From Adiantum capillus-veneris (Eukaryota > Streptophyta > Polypodiopsida > Polypodiales > Pteridaceae), in the NCBI GenBank assembly GCA_014529385.2, contig CM043969.1, forward strand, positions 12,296,648-12,360,647: a stretch of 64,000 nucleotides of DNA, in the 5' to 3' direction. Shown here piece after piece: positions 13,088 to 25,990 of the stretch. Position numbers and translations under genes: made by a program. The notes beneath the pieces are model-generated. The model did not search any database, was not told the DNA's origin, and saw only the letters and a program-made list of their open reading frames with translations. Each line of letters begins with the position of its first letter. Position 1 is the first letter of the stretch.

Positions 13088-13157
13088 ATGGATGCCAATC
13101 TGTAGATCAAAACCCTGTTAGAAGGATTCTCTTCTCCTTAGTGGGGGCACCAGTTTA

Positions 13158-14186
13158 TGTGAAGGATTGGGGGGCTGGCCTCTACAACACCTCAAACCAA
13201 CACCAAGAAAAGAGGATGAAGAGTATAGCTCTCTCAAGATAATATGGGCTGATCTTCTCTCACTAATTTTCTCAATTTCACACACACTCAACCTCGACTA
13301 GCCTCGACTAGCTCCGACTAGCTTCCCTCTACACCGCTACAACTCCCACTACACTCCATTGCACTCAAAGACACCAAGGAAGTAATAAAATCAAGGAAAA
13401 AAGTGAGAAAAAAACCATGGAAATATCTGCACTTTTGACCATAACTCAAAGAGCTTCACTTCTTTTCAAACGCCCTTCCATGTGCTAGTAGGGCTTCCAT
13501 AGGCGCTCCCACATATACACATAGCTTGACCAAAACCCACTCAAATCAAGCTTAATTTGAAAATCCACAAATTTCAGCAAAAAAAATCAAAAAAGGTGAT
13601 GGAAAACTTGGGGGAAACCTTGCCCTTTGATATATGTACAAGCAAGGCATTGCAGCACATAGTTTACCCTCGACTAGCTGCACCACAAGGAGCTGCACAC
13701 ACCATAGCCACCATACCTCAAAACAAGATGAAGAGAGGTCAATATGCAGAGCTAAGCATCCACTTTCATCAGCCCATTGAGGAGAGACACACTCTCAACT
13801 CACCACATCGGGCCCTCGACTAGCAAGACAGGTTGCTCTACTCCCAAACGCCTCTATCCCTCGCGACAATCAGGGCTTCTTGCTGCTAGATCTTCCTCTG
13901 TCAAATCCTCCACTCACTCACGACCTCAAGCTGATAAAAACTCAGTTTTGTTCATATTTTTCAAGTACTAAGTGACTCTTTCAAGTCTTAACACGTCTAT
14001 GTACAAAAACAACAAAACTATGCACCCCGCACAACTGGCCCGCATGCGTAGAGATAGTTGGCACACACTGCCTTTGTACACTTTGTACAAGCATGATTTA
14101 TTTATATATAAGGGACCCAAAAGCATTAAAAAACCCTTTCCAAAGTCTTTGGGGTGGCTTGCATCATTCCGTAAAAACACGTCACA
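13158..14186 (-). repeat. Gypsy-1 5' LTR
   Basis: 1029 bp with the same ends as the 3' LTR. On the minus strand it is followed within a few bases by the primer site TGGTGCCCCC (about 13146-13155). Confidence 0.95.
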
Positions 14187-14552
14187 ACGCATCTACCTTT
14201 GTTAAGAGCCCTCACACACCGAAGGCATCAAGGATTCAATCCAAACTTCAAAGCTTCACAAAGGGTTTCAAATATTTAAAGAAACTCAATTTTTTTCAAC
14301 AAATATCAAAATCAATTCATCTTTTGGTGTCTCTATCATTTGTGAAGAGGTACTTCACATCCGTGAAGAGTGACTTCACACTTGAAAAACAACGATTTTA
14401 ATTTTTTTTGGCAATTAGTGTATAACTAATATGAAGACTAGACACTACTCTTATTATAGAGTAAGAACTTCCTCCACATCACTTAAGGTACACAACAATG
14501 GGCGAGAAAAACATCAACAAATTTAATGGCCATGGTTTTGGTTTCAACTCCA
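14187..14552. other. Right flank of Gypsy-1, no gene seen
   Basis: AT-rich DNA between Gypsy-1 and the integrase end of Gypsy-2. It may be the 3' untranslated or LTR part of Gypsy-2 that Gypsy-1 landed in; no LTR boundary is visible. Confidence 0.4.
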
Positions 14553-15736
14553 TCAAGAGTCTCCACATAAGGTAACTTGTGGGGTGATTTCACATACTCT
14601 ATATGGTCCTTTTCTCGCATATTTCAACTTTTTCTTTTTGTTACACACTCCATACATAAGGAATTTATAACCAACATTGATATCTTTTTTCTTTAGATGA
14701 CGGTCAAACAATTTCTTCCTCCTATCTTTCTCCACAAGTGTGTTTTTCATAGCCAATTGCCTTTCTTCGTCTAACCTTTCAAGGATATATAAACGCTCAA
14801 CAAAAGGGTTACCATCCCAACCTTCTTGTGAAGCTACCCACAGACTAGGAATTACAAACTCCCATGGCATAATTGCTTCTTGGCCATATACCATTTTAAA
14901 TTGTGTACAATTAATAATCACTTGTAAGAAGTACAATAAGCCCATAAAGCTGATATAAGCTTCAAATCCCAATCTGTCCGATGAGCTTTCACTGTTTTGG
15001 TCAAGATAGAAATTAAGGTCTTTTTAGTGCTCTCAGCTTGGCCATTTTCTTGTGGATAATAAGGCGTGGACTTATGGTGGGCTATCATGAAGTTTTTCGT
15101 GAGTTCCTTTATCACTCTATTTATAAAATGAGTACCATTGTTACTCACAATCTCAAAGGGACAACCAAATCTTGTATTCTCAGAGAGAAAATTGGCAGTT
15201 TACCTTGCATCAGACTTGTGTGTTGCCTTGGCTTTCTCCCAGTTTGTCACATAGTCAGTGGCAACGATAATATATCGAGATTGAGTATTACGAGCTACTG
15301 GATTAATTGGACCGACAAAGTGTAAACCCCATTTTTCAAATGGTTGAGTCACTTTAACATGAAATAAGGGCATCTTATCCTTTTGTTGTGTGACCTTGTA
15401 AGGTTGGCATTCATCACATACTTTTGAAAAAAGTGATGCATCCTTGAATAAGCTAGGCCACCAATAGCCTAATTGCAACACCTTTCTAGCAGTTAGTTCC
15501 TCTGAGAAATGTCCTCCAACTATACCCATATGGGCTTCTTACGGTATGTATAAATACTCATCCTCACAAGCACAACGTCTAAGAATATCATCCTTCCCTA
15601 GCTTGTAGAGAGTTTCTACAATGAGAGAATGAGGTTCACATTCTTTTAAGAGTTTTTGAGCTATATCCTTAAGAAGCTTCTTGGGTAGAAAACCATTAAC
15701 TAGAAATTTCACAACCTTCTCACTCCATTCAGGCAT
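14553..15736 (-). pseudogene. Gypsy-2 integrase region
   Basis: Fossil integrase. The zinc-binding module has CDECQPYK and FEKWGLHFVGPINPV before the core. Catalytic-core segments include SNNGTHFINRV and STPYYPQENGQAES. The C-terminal region has KYARKGPYRVCEITPQ. Broken in several places. Confidence 0.85.
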
Positions 15737-15780
15737 GGTCTTGACTAAAATAAATAAGTATCGGGAAATTCGTCATCGAC

Positions 15781-16477
15781 TCAAGTAGGGGATTCACCAT
15801 TGGGTATACGAGACAAATGATTCACCATGACATGACGTTTACTAGGTCTCACCACAGTGGTGAAATCAAACTCAAGAAGCATTAACAACCATCGTGTAAT
15901 TCTTCCCGTGGAACAAGGTTTGTTTACTAGATACAACAAGGCTTGATGATCAACATAGAAAAAAAACTTGTTGGACACAAGATAGTAGCAAAATTTCTTC
16001 ACTGCGTAAATCATAGCTAAACCTTCCCGCTCTGTAGTGGTGTAGTTTCTCTCAACATCATTCAATTGACGACTTGCAAAGCTAATGGGGTAGTCCAGTT
16101 TATGCTCTCTTGGTTGAGCTAGAACAAACCCAATAGCAAAGTTCGATGCATCAATATACAATTTTAAAAGCCATTTTATCTTGTTCCTCTAGTGCAATTG
16201 TGATTTGATTGTATCCAGAGTACCCATCTAAAAATCTATAAGCTTCCTTTCCTGCAACTCTTTAAAGCACATGTTTTGAATATGGCAAGAAGTAATGGTC
16301 CCTCCTAGTGGTGGCATTGACCTTCTTGAGATCCATGCACACTCTGCATTTCCCATTCTTTTTCGGCACAGTCACTATTGGAGACACCCATTCTGAGTGC
16401 TCAATAAGGTTTATGAATCCGTAGTTGACAAGTTTTTCAATCTCTTCTTGAACAATCTTTCCATACTTAGGATTCAT
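15781..16477 (-). pseudogene. Gypsy-2 RT and RNase H region
   Basis: RT fragment with SEWVSPIVTVPKKNGKCRVC and VNATTRRDHYFLP (16262-16477). RNase H follows with YIDASNFAIGFVLAQ, FASRQLNDVERNY and VDHQALLYLVNKP (15781-16161). The palm segment with the catalytic box is not present between them. Confidence 0.85.
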
Positions 16478-16789
16478 TGGTTAGGGTCATTGCTGGACTG
16501 GTTTAGCCATTCTATTCATATGGATTGTGTGTTGCACCAGAGAAGGTGGAACACCTTTCATATCATGATATGTTCAATCAAATGTATCCTTGAACTCCTT
16601 GAGAAGTTCTTTTACGTACTCCTCAGTCTCTATCAGATCTTGGTTCCACATTATCAATTAGTATTGTGTTGCATTATCAATTAACAATAGACAATAATAG
16701 TCTTTGCATTCTTCAATAAACTCATGTCAATCAAATTATATTTTAATGCACTAAATAACTTCATCACTTCAAACAAAACATTTGATTCA

Positions 16790-17060
16790 CATTGCACTAT
16801 ATCAATTCATTTAAAGTGCAAGCTTTTGACTTTGACATATTACGATAATCGATTTTATAATCCATTGCACTATATCGCTTTATCTAAAGTGCAAGCTTAA
16901 AGCTTTCACACATTACGATAATCGATAATATTGATCAAATCTTGCAATCGGTTCTCATTGAAAATGGGATTAATTGCAATCTTTGACAATCGGTAATATT
17001 GATCAAATCTTATAATTGATTCTCATTGAAAATGGGATTAGTTGCAATCTTTGACAATTG
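16790..17060. repeat. AT-rich short tandem repeats
   Basis: Two repeat pairs in tandem. A 73-base-period pair begins CATTGCACTATATC (16790, 16863). A 68-base-period pair contains AATATTGATCAAATCTT and CATTGAAAATGGGATTA (about 16924, 16992). ACGATAATCGAT recurs. They lie between the RT and gag-position parts of Gypsy-2. Confidence 0.75.
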
Positions 17061-17960
17061 TCATATCTATCTGAAGTGCGAACATGAAGTTCTCACACTC
17101 CATGATAGATCTTTGAAAGCTTATCTATCTGCATTTGATACACGTGTACGATCACACAGTATGATAGACGTAGCAATCCAAATAAAGATAATGTAATATC
17201 AATGTATTTGGACATGAGATTCCTAAATTTTGATTCCAATGAGAGCATGGTGTGATGTTTCTACACAGGACAACAAAATTTCTATCTATGTTCACTTTGA
17301 GGTGAGAAATTATCTACATGTCAAAATTGAACTTACCTAAATAAAACTGACCTCTATTCTATTATATTTTGCTGACAGATAACCTCATGTGGAAGTACAC
17401 TCTACACACAACGGTAATCTCTAAACTATATCCTAATTGACTTCCACGTGTCAGTAAACTGAGCATGTAGCAAGTGATTCTTAAAAAACAAAAACCTTGT
17501 ATGAGTGAGAGTTTGAGCTCTACACAACATACAAAGCTTAGATAATTTGACTTTTAAATAAATAATTAAAAGTTATCTAAACAAAACATAAAATTTAATT
17601 TTATAAAAAATTTAAAAAATTTTGAATATTTATTTTTAAAATTATCACAAAATTCAATTTTTTGTCTTCTGTTGATAAGGAATACCTTTTGAGAGGAACA
17701 CTAGTCTCAATAGGCGCATTGTTGGCATAAATAGTTTCGTTTTCGAACAATACATCTTTCGATCAAAAGAAAATTTGTACTAAATATCTTTCAATCAAAA
17801 GATATTTCGATCAAAGTATCTTTCAATCAAAAATATGGGAAAAAAAACGTTGCCCGTCTTTTATGACATGTCATTGTATAAAACGCTCGTATGTATGGGG
17901 TCAAGTAAAATACACCCGTATATGGCGTACTATACATTTTCCGTATAACATATAATGCAA
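17061..17960. other. AT-rich stretch, no gene seen
   Basis: Only a short repeat was seen, CTTTCAATCAAAA/GATATTTCGATCAAAG, at about 17755-17830. Probably inserted or spacer DNA inside Gypsy-2. Confidence 0.4.
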
Positions 17961-17961
17961 C

Positions 17962-18938
17962 TTAGATTTGCAATAAGGTTGGTTGCTTAGCCTTCCTTGT
18001 ATCCAAGAATCTCATTAGACCTGTTGAAGGCATGTGGATCCCCTTGTTTTGTCTCTTTAGCTCAATAACCCTATGGATGACCTCACAAACTCTTTCTTGT
18101 TGATCCTCTACACTAGTAGCACCTATTGTGGATTGTAGGACATCTAACCAACCCACGGGATAGGTGTGACCTATGTATAGGTTGGTTAGAGTTTTCGTTT
18201 GTAGTTCGTATTCTCAGTTCTCATTTAGGAATGCTCCATCTAGGATTGAGGTGCTAGGGGTGTCCTTTGAACTAGATGCAATGTGGCCCTCTATGGGTTG
18301 ACCCTTACTGGTCACTAATTCAGGAGCACTTGATTGCTCACCTGGCATGGATTTTGACATAGGGGCTTTCACTTTTAACTCTCTCCTTTGCTCTGCCCTA
18401 CGTAAGCTCTCGATTTCCTTTTCCCTAGCAGCAATGATATACCCCTCAACCTCTTGCACTTTCGCAAGGCTTCTACCATCAGGTAATATAACCTCGGAGG
18501 GGAATAGCTTTGAAGATTCAGGGGGTGTAGTGAATCGAGTATTCACGTGCACACTCTCCAAGATCATGGGGTCATGAATGGAGAATTTACTTCCCCACCC
18601 CCCTCATTTACATCGTTAGCTCCATGTTCGGAGTGAGTGGCTCTACTAAAGGTTTCCTTCAAGCGGCTAAGCATGCTCGACCCAGACCGTGGGCCCATGG
18701 CATGCATGTCCTCACTTGAGCTATCAAGATTAGGCATCATGTAACCCTCCATGACGTCATAGTCAAAGGAAGAGTCACTAGATGCAATATGTGGGTCCTG
18801 AGTGGTACTACCTTGGGTTCTCGCTGAGGGCCTAGAGCCTAAGGTAGAGGAATAATGAGTGCTGCATAAACAAAGACACTCTCTATGTGCTCGTCCTCTA
18901 GCACATGGACAGAGCATAGGTGCACATGACCTCAACAC
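17962..18938 (-). other. Three adjacent unrecognised minus-strand ORFs in gag position of Gypsy-2
   Basis: ORFs at 18564-18938, 18214-18567 and 17962-18156. They are Ser/Pro/Glu-rich, with a helical Lys/Arg/Glu stretch (AAREKEIESLRRAEQRR) in the middle one and a short helical VCEVIHRVIELKRQ piece in the last. There is no zinc knuckle. Their strand and place about 1 kb downstream of the primer site suggest the gag or leader ORF of Gypsy-2, but no motif proves it. Confidence 0.4.
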
Positions 18939-19997
18939 TCTAGAGGTGTTGGTCAGTGCTCGTGAAGGACGCTCACCTAGTTTCTTAGGCGTTTACAACC
19001 CAATTCTTTTGTTATTTTTGGTCCCTTTTTTTCACCAAGCCACAGAATATTCCGTGTGATAGCTCAAAACAAGCATCTTGGCTAGGGGGACGTGTCGTGC
19101 TTTACAACCCCCGATTCGGTTACATACAGTCCTCGGAATCCTAAAACTAGTCTTTTCCTAGGGGGGAGAGGGATAGATTTAGTAAGTTCAAAGGGTGAGT
19201 GTGAAGGGGATGGTAGAGGACTTGAGGAAACTTTTCCCACATGCCCTTCCCTCACTTGAGGTCCTAGTCTTAATATATAAATTGGTGTGTATAGTATATC
19301 ATAAGACTAAGGACTGAGGACTAAGGATTGAGGCCTAGTCTTGGGCTTGCGGAAAGATCCCAATCTCGATCCCTTCCTTTTAAGATAGTTTTTTTTAAAA
19401 AATTTTGTTTTGAGTTTTCTCTTTAGTCCTAAATATCCCGAGCATTTTTTTAATAAATTTTTTTTCAAATTTTTTACTTGTTTTTTCAGAAAAAAACTTT
19501 TTTTTAGGATAATGTGCCCGCATGGACGCCGAGCTCCCACGTGCACACAACAGCTCCCACAAACTCTGTCTAACCTTTTTTTACCTAACACAGCTAATTA
19601 ATAGATAAATAACGTTAACTACCTTTGCTAACACACTATCAAACATAGTACACTACAAACTCATAGTCAGTCAACTCTACTGCTCACTGTCTACTCTATT
19701 TCTTACTGTCTACACTCATTGGCAGATCTATTAACACATACACATCACAGATCTTGAAAAACGAACAAAAACAAGTATAATGCAACACTAATAGAGCTTA
19801 CAGCCGCTTAACAAAAGCTAACAAAAATCTGCTAATCTACCCTTTTACAGTCACTTAACAGAAGCCAACAAAAACCTGCTAATCTGCCTATTATAGCCAC
19901 ATAACACTTCTCACACAGCACAACAAAAAACAGTAAACAGATGGAAGAAACGCTTCTAGAGGTAGCACTGAGTGATCCTCAAGCTTAATGCAAGGCA

Positions 19998-20016
19998 TTC
20001 CCCGGCAACGACACCA
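19998..20016 (-). other. Primer-binding site of Gypsy-2 (tRNA-Asp type)
   Basis: On the minus strand reads TGGTGTCGTTGCCGGGGAA. It differs at two positions from TGGCGCCGTTGCCGGGGA, the tRNA-Asp primer site known from plant Athila/Tat-like elements. The putative LTR end (...GCGTACA) lies four bases upstream. Confidence 0.75.
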
Positions 20017-20247
20017 AAAATGTACGCTTTGCTGCACGTGTCAAAGCTGGGAACTTGCTTGTGCACTATGTGCGAGCCCCAAAAGGCTGCAAACACACAA
20101 CTAGAAGAGCCTAGCAAGCTGAAAGGGGCATGGGTGTGTCACTCACCCCTCAATGCTTCTGTCATGAAGGATCCTATGCTGCAAAGAAGAAGGATCCATC
20201 GTCAATGCCGCGCTCAACCATCTCGCCGCCACCGATGCCACCACAAT

Positions 20248-20311
<64 letters not shown>
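20248..20311. repeat. (CT)n microsatellite
   Basis: CT run of about 62 bases inside the putative Gypsy-2 LTR. Ser-Leu/Arg-Glu repeat ORFs around it are artefacts of this run. Confidence 0.95.
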
Positions 20312-20314
<3 letters not shown>

Positions 20315-20609
20315 CATACACAAACACGCACACACAGGTGAGTACACAAAGGAGAAGGAGACAGAGATGGAGCAAGAACACTTCTTAGCTTACACCTCTT
20401 ATTGGACCTTTTATAAGAGTTTGGCTCATTCACACGTGGGAGCCCAAAGTGGCCGGTCGTTGCAAAACTACTATAAATGCCTCTAATCGACAATCACCTA
20501 CATACATATTGGACCGACAAGCCCAGTCCATGACTCAATCAAATATATAATATGCCTTCGTCGAAGGTAGTAGGGTGTCCATGAGGGTTAACAGAGTCCC
20601 AATGGGTCT

Positions 20610-22371
20610 CTTGAGTTGTTATTGTGCCCAAGAAGAACGGAAGATTTAGGAGATGTGTTGATTTCAAACCTTTGAATGCCGCCACAAAAAGGAATCATTA
20701 TCCACTACCCTTCCTGGATGAAATCCTCAATCAGGTTGCAGGTCATGAGCGCTACTCAATCATGGATTTTTTGGCTACTTTTAGATCTTGATAGCGATTG
20801 AAGATTGATTGAAGACGGCTTTCATTACTCCTTGGGGTTGTTTTTCCTACAAAAGAATGCCTTTTGGGCTAGTTAATGCATATGCTACCTTCCAAGGATG
20901 GATGAATAGAGTGTTTGGTCCCTACTTGGGTAAGCTCATTCGAGTTTTCATGGATGACATTTGATGTTATAGCTCCAGAGTCACACATTTGGAGAAGCTG
21001 AGGTTGAGGTTTGAAAGGCTTCAACAAGAGGGTGGGAAACTCAATCCAAAGAAGTGTAATTTTTCTCATGCCAGAGTCCATTTTCTAGGACATGTGGTTT
21101 TCCAAAATGGAATAGACGCCGACCTAGAGAAAATTAAGGCTTTGTTGCTTATGGATCCGCCCAACAACACAAAGGATTTGGCATCATTTGTGCATAAGCT
21201 CAGATACTTGTCACGTTTTTTGGACGCTATGTTAGTATGTGTATCCTCTCCAAAAATTGAGTCAAAGGGTTCAAGGGCTTGAGTGGAATGAGGACATGCA
21301 ACAGGTTTTTGATGGTATCAAGGAGGTATTGTGTGATTTACCAACAATGAGTCCTCTCGACTTGAAAACAATTGATATTCTATGTATCTATTAGTGTGGG
21401 GTCAGTAGCTTTTGGGTAGGTGCTCTTACAAAAGCAGGGAAGGAGATTCAAGCTAGTCTATTTTGAGAGAAAGATGAAGAATGTAAGCGAGTTCTCCTAC
21501 ACAAAAATGGAACAGTGGGTATTTGCCTTGGTTCTCGCTTGTCGCAGATTCAAAATATATCTGTTGCCCCAAAAGTTCTATGTGCTTATCACATCAAACC
21601 TTTTGCCCGATGTAGTACAACATTTGAAGCCTAGCAAACGCATATTAAGGTTAACTTTGGAGCTTCAAGAATAGGGTTGACAAGGATGATCATGAAGAGG
21701 AAGTAGATATTATGGATGCATATACAATGATGTTTGATGGTGCATACATGAAAGTTCTTCAAAAGGCAAGTGGTGGGGTAGTCATTAAGAACCCAAAAGT
21801 CGATGTAATCTTTTCTAGAGCTTATGATCTTGATGAAGCTGAAAGTAATTTGTGGGATTATAGAATTGCGTATAGAGTGTTGACACAATTTACACCATAT
21901 GAGCTTGTTTATGGAAAGGAATCTCTTATGCCCATACATGTGTAGTTGGATTCCTTGAAGTTGTTGTGCAGAACGCAAGGTTCACATAATGACAAGTTGC
22001 AGGAAATAATCCTTTCTCTAGAGTTGTTGCGAATGAATAGAGAGAAAACCAGTGATTATTATCTTCAACGAGCAGAGACAAGGATGGAGAAAATGAATAA
22101 GAGGCTGCCAGAGAAAGAGATTAAAGAGGGAGATCTGGTTATGAAGTATGACTCTTGCTTGGATTTTACTTTTCCAAAGAAGTTGAGGGACAAATGGTTG
22201 GGTCCATACAGAGTGAAGCATGTCTTTCCTAATGGCACATATGATTTGGAAAAATTTTCAGGGAAACGTTTGCGCTATAGAATTAATGATTATAGATTGA
22301 AGAAATATTTTGCGAGGGATGTGGTTCCAGATGCAAGTAGTCTCTTGGTTGATCATAAATGCTCTACCTAG
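20610..22371 (+). pseudogene. Gypsy-3 pol remains
   Basis: RT pieces with FKPLNAATKRNHYPLPFLDEIL, then KLNPKKCNFSHARVHFLGHVV typical of the RT thumb. RNase H tail FKIYLLPQKFYVLITS. The integrase C-terminal GDLVMKYDSCLDFTFPKKLRDKW and LGPYRVKHVFPNGTYDL match the block at the end of Gypsy-1 and Gypsy-4 integrases, so these elements are related. Confidence 0.85.
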
Positions 22372-22385
22372 AGGGGGGGCAATGA

Positions 22386-23780
22386 TGACAGCCCGCTTTT
22401 GGCGTATACAAAGTAGCGTGTATATGCATGGGCATATGTATAAAGGGATGTAAATACATGCATTTGGGAGCTTTGAAAAGTGGTTTCAAGTTTCAAAAAA
22501 GTTGCGATGTGTACAAATTGTAGATAGTCATGCTTGCGTGCCGACAGTCAGACACACGTACATGCATGGACAGGTTGTTGGCACCTTATATGGTTCCAGG
22601 TGGCTTCTTTCAGTTTTAGGGAATATGTTTGAGCTTTCTATAATGTAAATAATGCAAGTGGGAAATGTGGACACCCTTGAACCGCCCAAGAAGTTTGGCA
22701 CATGCAATAACTGTCTATTTATGGTACCTGATCTACAGTGATGCATGCACCACCCTAGAAGTGGTCAATAATGGAACGTGGGAATGTGGAAAAGAGCTTT
22801 GGGTATCAAGGATCAAGTGTACAAAATTTGGTGAATTTCGGAGTCCGTTTGGGGGTTTTCCCGTGAAAAATGTCCGCCAGGGGTCAAAATTGGGCCAAAA
22901 AAGGTCAAAAATGGTCAAAAAATGTGTGGAAAGGCTTCAGATTGGCACATCAGTCACGGTGGCATGAGTGTTCAAGATGAAGGAAAACTTTTGAAGCCAA
23001 AACTCAACACTTTCACCTCTAAGTGTGTGGGAGGAAGCAGGGTTCTTACAGGTGGTCTAGTGTAGTCCAGTTGCGTTCACGTCCTGTTTTTGAGTGTGCG
23101 GGAGGAAGCTGGGTTCCTACAGGTGGTCTAGTGCAGTCCTGTCATGTTTGAGTCCTATTTTTGAGTGTGTGGAGGAGTGGATGAGAGATTTCTCTCTTCA
23201 ATTTTGCACTTGGGAGATTCTATGGAAGTTCTGAAGTTTCCATGGATGTGTGTGTGCGAGGAGGGAAGAAGGTGCGGCTTTCGACAAGACTATGTGACCC
23301 TGTATCGGTGCCATTAGGGTTGGTGATAGCCAAACAGTCCGATAGAGTGGAGTTAGATGAAGGCTTCATAATGGTTTGAGAGAGGCCTTTTGTAGCTGGA
23401 GTTTTTGAGTTTTTGATGGTTTTTCTTGTATATTTTGGTCACCATCAAGGGTTATTTCAAGTGTTGATCAGCTCGACTCACCTTGTAGTGTCTACAGGAA
23501 AGCAAAGGCTTGTAGGTCAAGGTGTTTGGAGTTTGAATTGAGCTTGTCGGTAGTATTTTTCTTGAGCTCTTGAGTGGTGGCGTGTGTGGATTGGAATTTA
23601 AATAAATTCCCTGTGTGGTGTTGAGTTGTCTGGGTGTGTGAGTGTGCACACGACATCTTTTGCTCCATCACCCTCAATGTTTCCAGGGGCTTACACCTCT
23701 GTGTGCATCGTATATGAGTGAGATTGACATAATTCCATCTCATTACTATTTACACTTTCTCTATAGCACTCGCTACTTTG
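22386..23780 (+). repeat. Gypsy-3 3' LTR (end uncertain)
   Basis: Starts TGACAGCCCGC right after the polypurine tract. It includes a 71-base tandem repeat at 23021-23175 (unit beginning GTGTGNGGGAGGAAGC, starts at 23021, 23092 and a partial at 23163). No CA terminus can be chosen with confidence. Confidence 0.5.
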
Positions 23781-25990
23781 CCAAGGACGAGCTCAGTTAT
23801 GTATGTTTTAAAACATTTTTTTAATGTTTATTCACATGCAAAGTGCCATATCTAAGTCACTCTGGTACAGTCATGGCCACATATATGCTAGGTGTGTCCA
23901 GATGTTAATTATAATACCTCTCTCTACAAGAGCGTTGTACACGCACATTGTTGTACGCTTATAGGATAAGCTATGACACATACATGTTATGCACTGTAGC
24001 ATATGCAAGGGGCATACAACACATTAGGATAAGTGGTTTCCTCAACCCAAAATTCTCTCTTTCTCTCTCTCTTTCCAACTTCTTTGCAAGAAAGGTGAAA
24101 CTAAGCATGATTTTATTGAAATCTTTCTATGTCAATACGTTAATATGAAGGGCTAAGAGCCATCTATTTCCACCTATTTTGGAATGGCTAAGAGCCATTT
24201 GTTTGTAATCCATCAGTGATTGCTTTCAAGATCAAACAATTTTATTCAGCTGAGTATCCATCTATTCTAATGGACAAGCAAGAGTCTTTCCATGAGTGAT
24301 TTTTTGGGCATTATTTTAGCACTACACACTTTATGTGTGAAAATCAAGTTGAGTTTTTGAACGTCTTAAACTCGCAAGGGCTTATCTCTACCAAGGTGTA
24401 TAGATAAAGTCAGCATTTCAGACAACACGAATGTTCACTAAAACCCACAATTATGGATTTGATCTAGTTGTGAATAAGATTCCAACTTCAGTGGATCTCG
24501 TATTTTATCTATAGCACTAAGAGTGTGTATATGAGTACAGTTTTGGGGTAAGACCCAGCTCGTGATTACTAAATCACTTATTAAGGGCTGATGGTCAATT
24601 CTTGGAACCTTCACACTTGCAATTTCAAGAAAAGAAGTCAACAAACTGCCAAGGGGAAGTGGACAATTTCAACTTCAAAAGTAATGTAATGCCAACGGAA
24701 AACCCAAGGGAGGTCACGGACATAGGCCAAGATCTGGCTGCCAGTTGAGAAATTTTCTTGCAAAGTTCAACCAAAGGGGTTTGACAATGTCGATTTTAAC
24801 CAAGGGGTTTGGATTGCAAAGGCAACACCTAAGGTTACATGTGCTATACTACTGGCATTTCAATAATTTTCAATTAGTGCTCCTAGGCCTTTGCAGGTGG
24901 GAAATTTGGACAAGTGCCTTTCACTACAAATAAGTGAACTATATGTTCAACCTCCAGTTATGCATGTGATTTGGTTTTGTTTCCTTTTCAAAGTAGGAGG
25001 CATAAACATATATATTTTCATCCATTTTCGCTCTGCATCAAGATGACAAGGTCATGTAAGAGCCAAGAAATTTGGGCTGTCGTGTCCGAAATAATTTTTT
25101 GCATTACGCAGTTATGGACCCACTTGTAGGGTTTGATTTGGCACATTTTGTCACATGGGATACAACATGGTCTAGGAACTCAAGGAGTTCGATTTACCGG
25201 TGTGGAGCAAGATTCATGAGGGTCCCTCTCACGCACGTCACATCGTGTTTGCACTTACCTCCACACAATAGTACATCTCGTACTTGAAGGATGTTCTTTT
25301 TTTTAGACATCCTTAGTTGAGACATATTCCACATGTGGAGAATATGAGTCTTTGGGACTGACACTAGCGCCTCTACTTCAATAATGTGTCACGACGATGT
25401 CCCTAGGTGCTGGTCAAATCTATTTTCAGACCATTTTTAGCACCTTGTATCAGGAACAATTTCAGTGGCTAGAAATTATCAAATATGCTTAAAAAATTAT
25501 TAAGGTTACAAGTGTGGCTAAACAACATTAATGGATGGTCGTTTATGCATGTAGCAAGTCTATGAGTTGTTAATGAGAAAAGGTTTCATTGTTTGTACCT
25601 AGAAGTGATCAATCTTTCACCTTCTATTATGGTTCAAACGTTTTAGCAAGCCTTGCAAATGAATGCAACAGAAAGTATTTAGTTTCTTTTCAGAACTATT
25701 TACACTCCTCTTTAACGTGCGCTAGGAGAATCACATTCGCCATAAGTATTGGCAAGTATGATCATGGATATGCAAGTTCGGATCTGTTTTTGCTAAATGC
25801 ATGCACACAAGGTGTTATGGGCCCTAGTGTTTATCAAAGATTGATTTGGAACGGCATGAATATTCATCACATTAGTTTCTTATGAAGCATTTTTCACTCT
25901 ATGTGTTTTGAATCCATGGTCTAGGCTTATGTCCCCGTCAAACATCGCTCTAAATTACAAAGCCATGCAATGAAGGATCTATTGTGACAT
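23781..25990. other. 2.2-kb stretch with no supportable gene
   Basis: No domain, TIR or LTR boundary recognised. Small ORFs (25072-25287, 25589-25885) have no known motif. Probably old repeat DNA. Confidence 0.4.

Larger units (their letters stand above)
6725..14186 (-). mobile_element. Gypsy-1: nearly whole Ty3/gypsy LTR retrotransposon
   Basis: A 7.46-kb minus-strand element. The 5' LTR is 13158-14186 and the 3' LTR 6725-7755, both with TGTG...CACA ends. A four-base duplication ACGC is seen at both outer flanks (6721-6724, 14187-14190). A primer site reading TGGTGCCCCC lies just inside the 5' LTR, and a G-rich polypurine tract just inside the 3' LTR. Parts in order: gag with CCHC knuckle, aspartic protease, reverse transcriptase, RNase H, integrase. 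By eye the LTRs differ at about 29 positions in 1030, so insertion is fairly recent on a plant LTR scale. It looks near-whole with roughly four breaks. Confidence 0.95.
14553..20580 (-). mobile_element. Gypsy-2: old eroded Ty3/gypsy element
   Basis: Minus-strand remains in consistent order. A 5' LTR candidate is about 20021-20580 (outer edge uncertain). A tRNA-Asp-type primer site lies at 19998-20016. Unrecognised gag-position ORFs lie at 17962-18938, RT at 16262-16477, RNase H at 15781-16161, and integrase from about 15736 down to 14553. No 3' LTR was found. The primer site and RNase H style (FASRQLNDVERNYTTTEREGL) fit a non-chromovirus plant gypsy lineage. Many breaks; clearly older than Gypsy-1. 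Treating all parts as one element is inference from order and strand. Confidence 0.7.
20600..23780 (+). mobile_element. Gypsy-3: truncated Ty3/gypsy element
   Basis: Plus-strand remnant. RT begins near 20620 (VIVPKKNGRFRRCVDFKPLN). RT C-terminal part 20989-21282, RNase H about 21420-21674, integrase C-terminal part 21946-22371. A polypurine tract GAGGGGGGGCAATGA lies at about 22371-22385, then a 3' LTR starting TGACAGCCCGC at 22386. The 5' half (5' LTR, gag, protease) and most of the integrase core are absent. The end of the LTR is a guess. Multiple breaks. Confidence 0.8.

Noticed and set aside
24000-25900. Possible host exons in the 23.8-26.0 kb stretch
   Set aside because: No consistent splice sites, codon pattern or known motif; the short ORFs look like chance.
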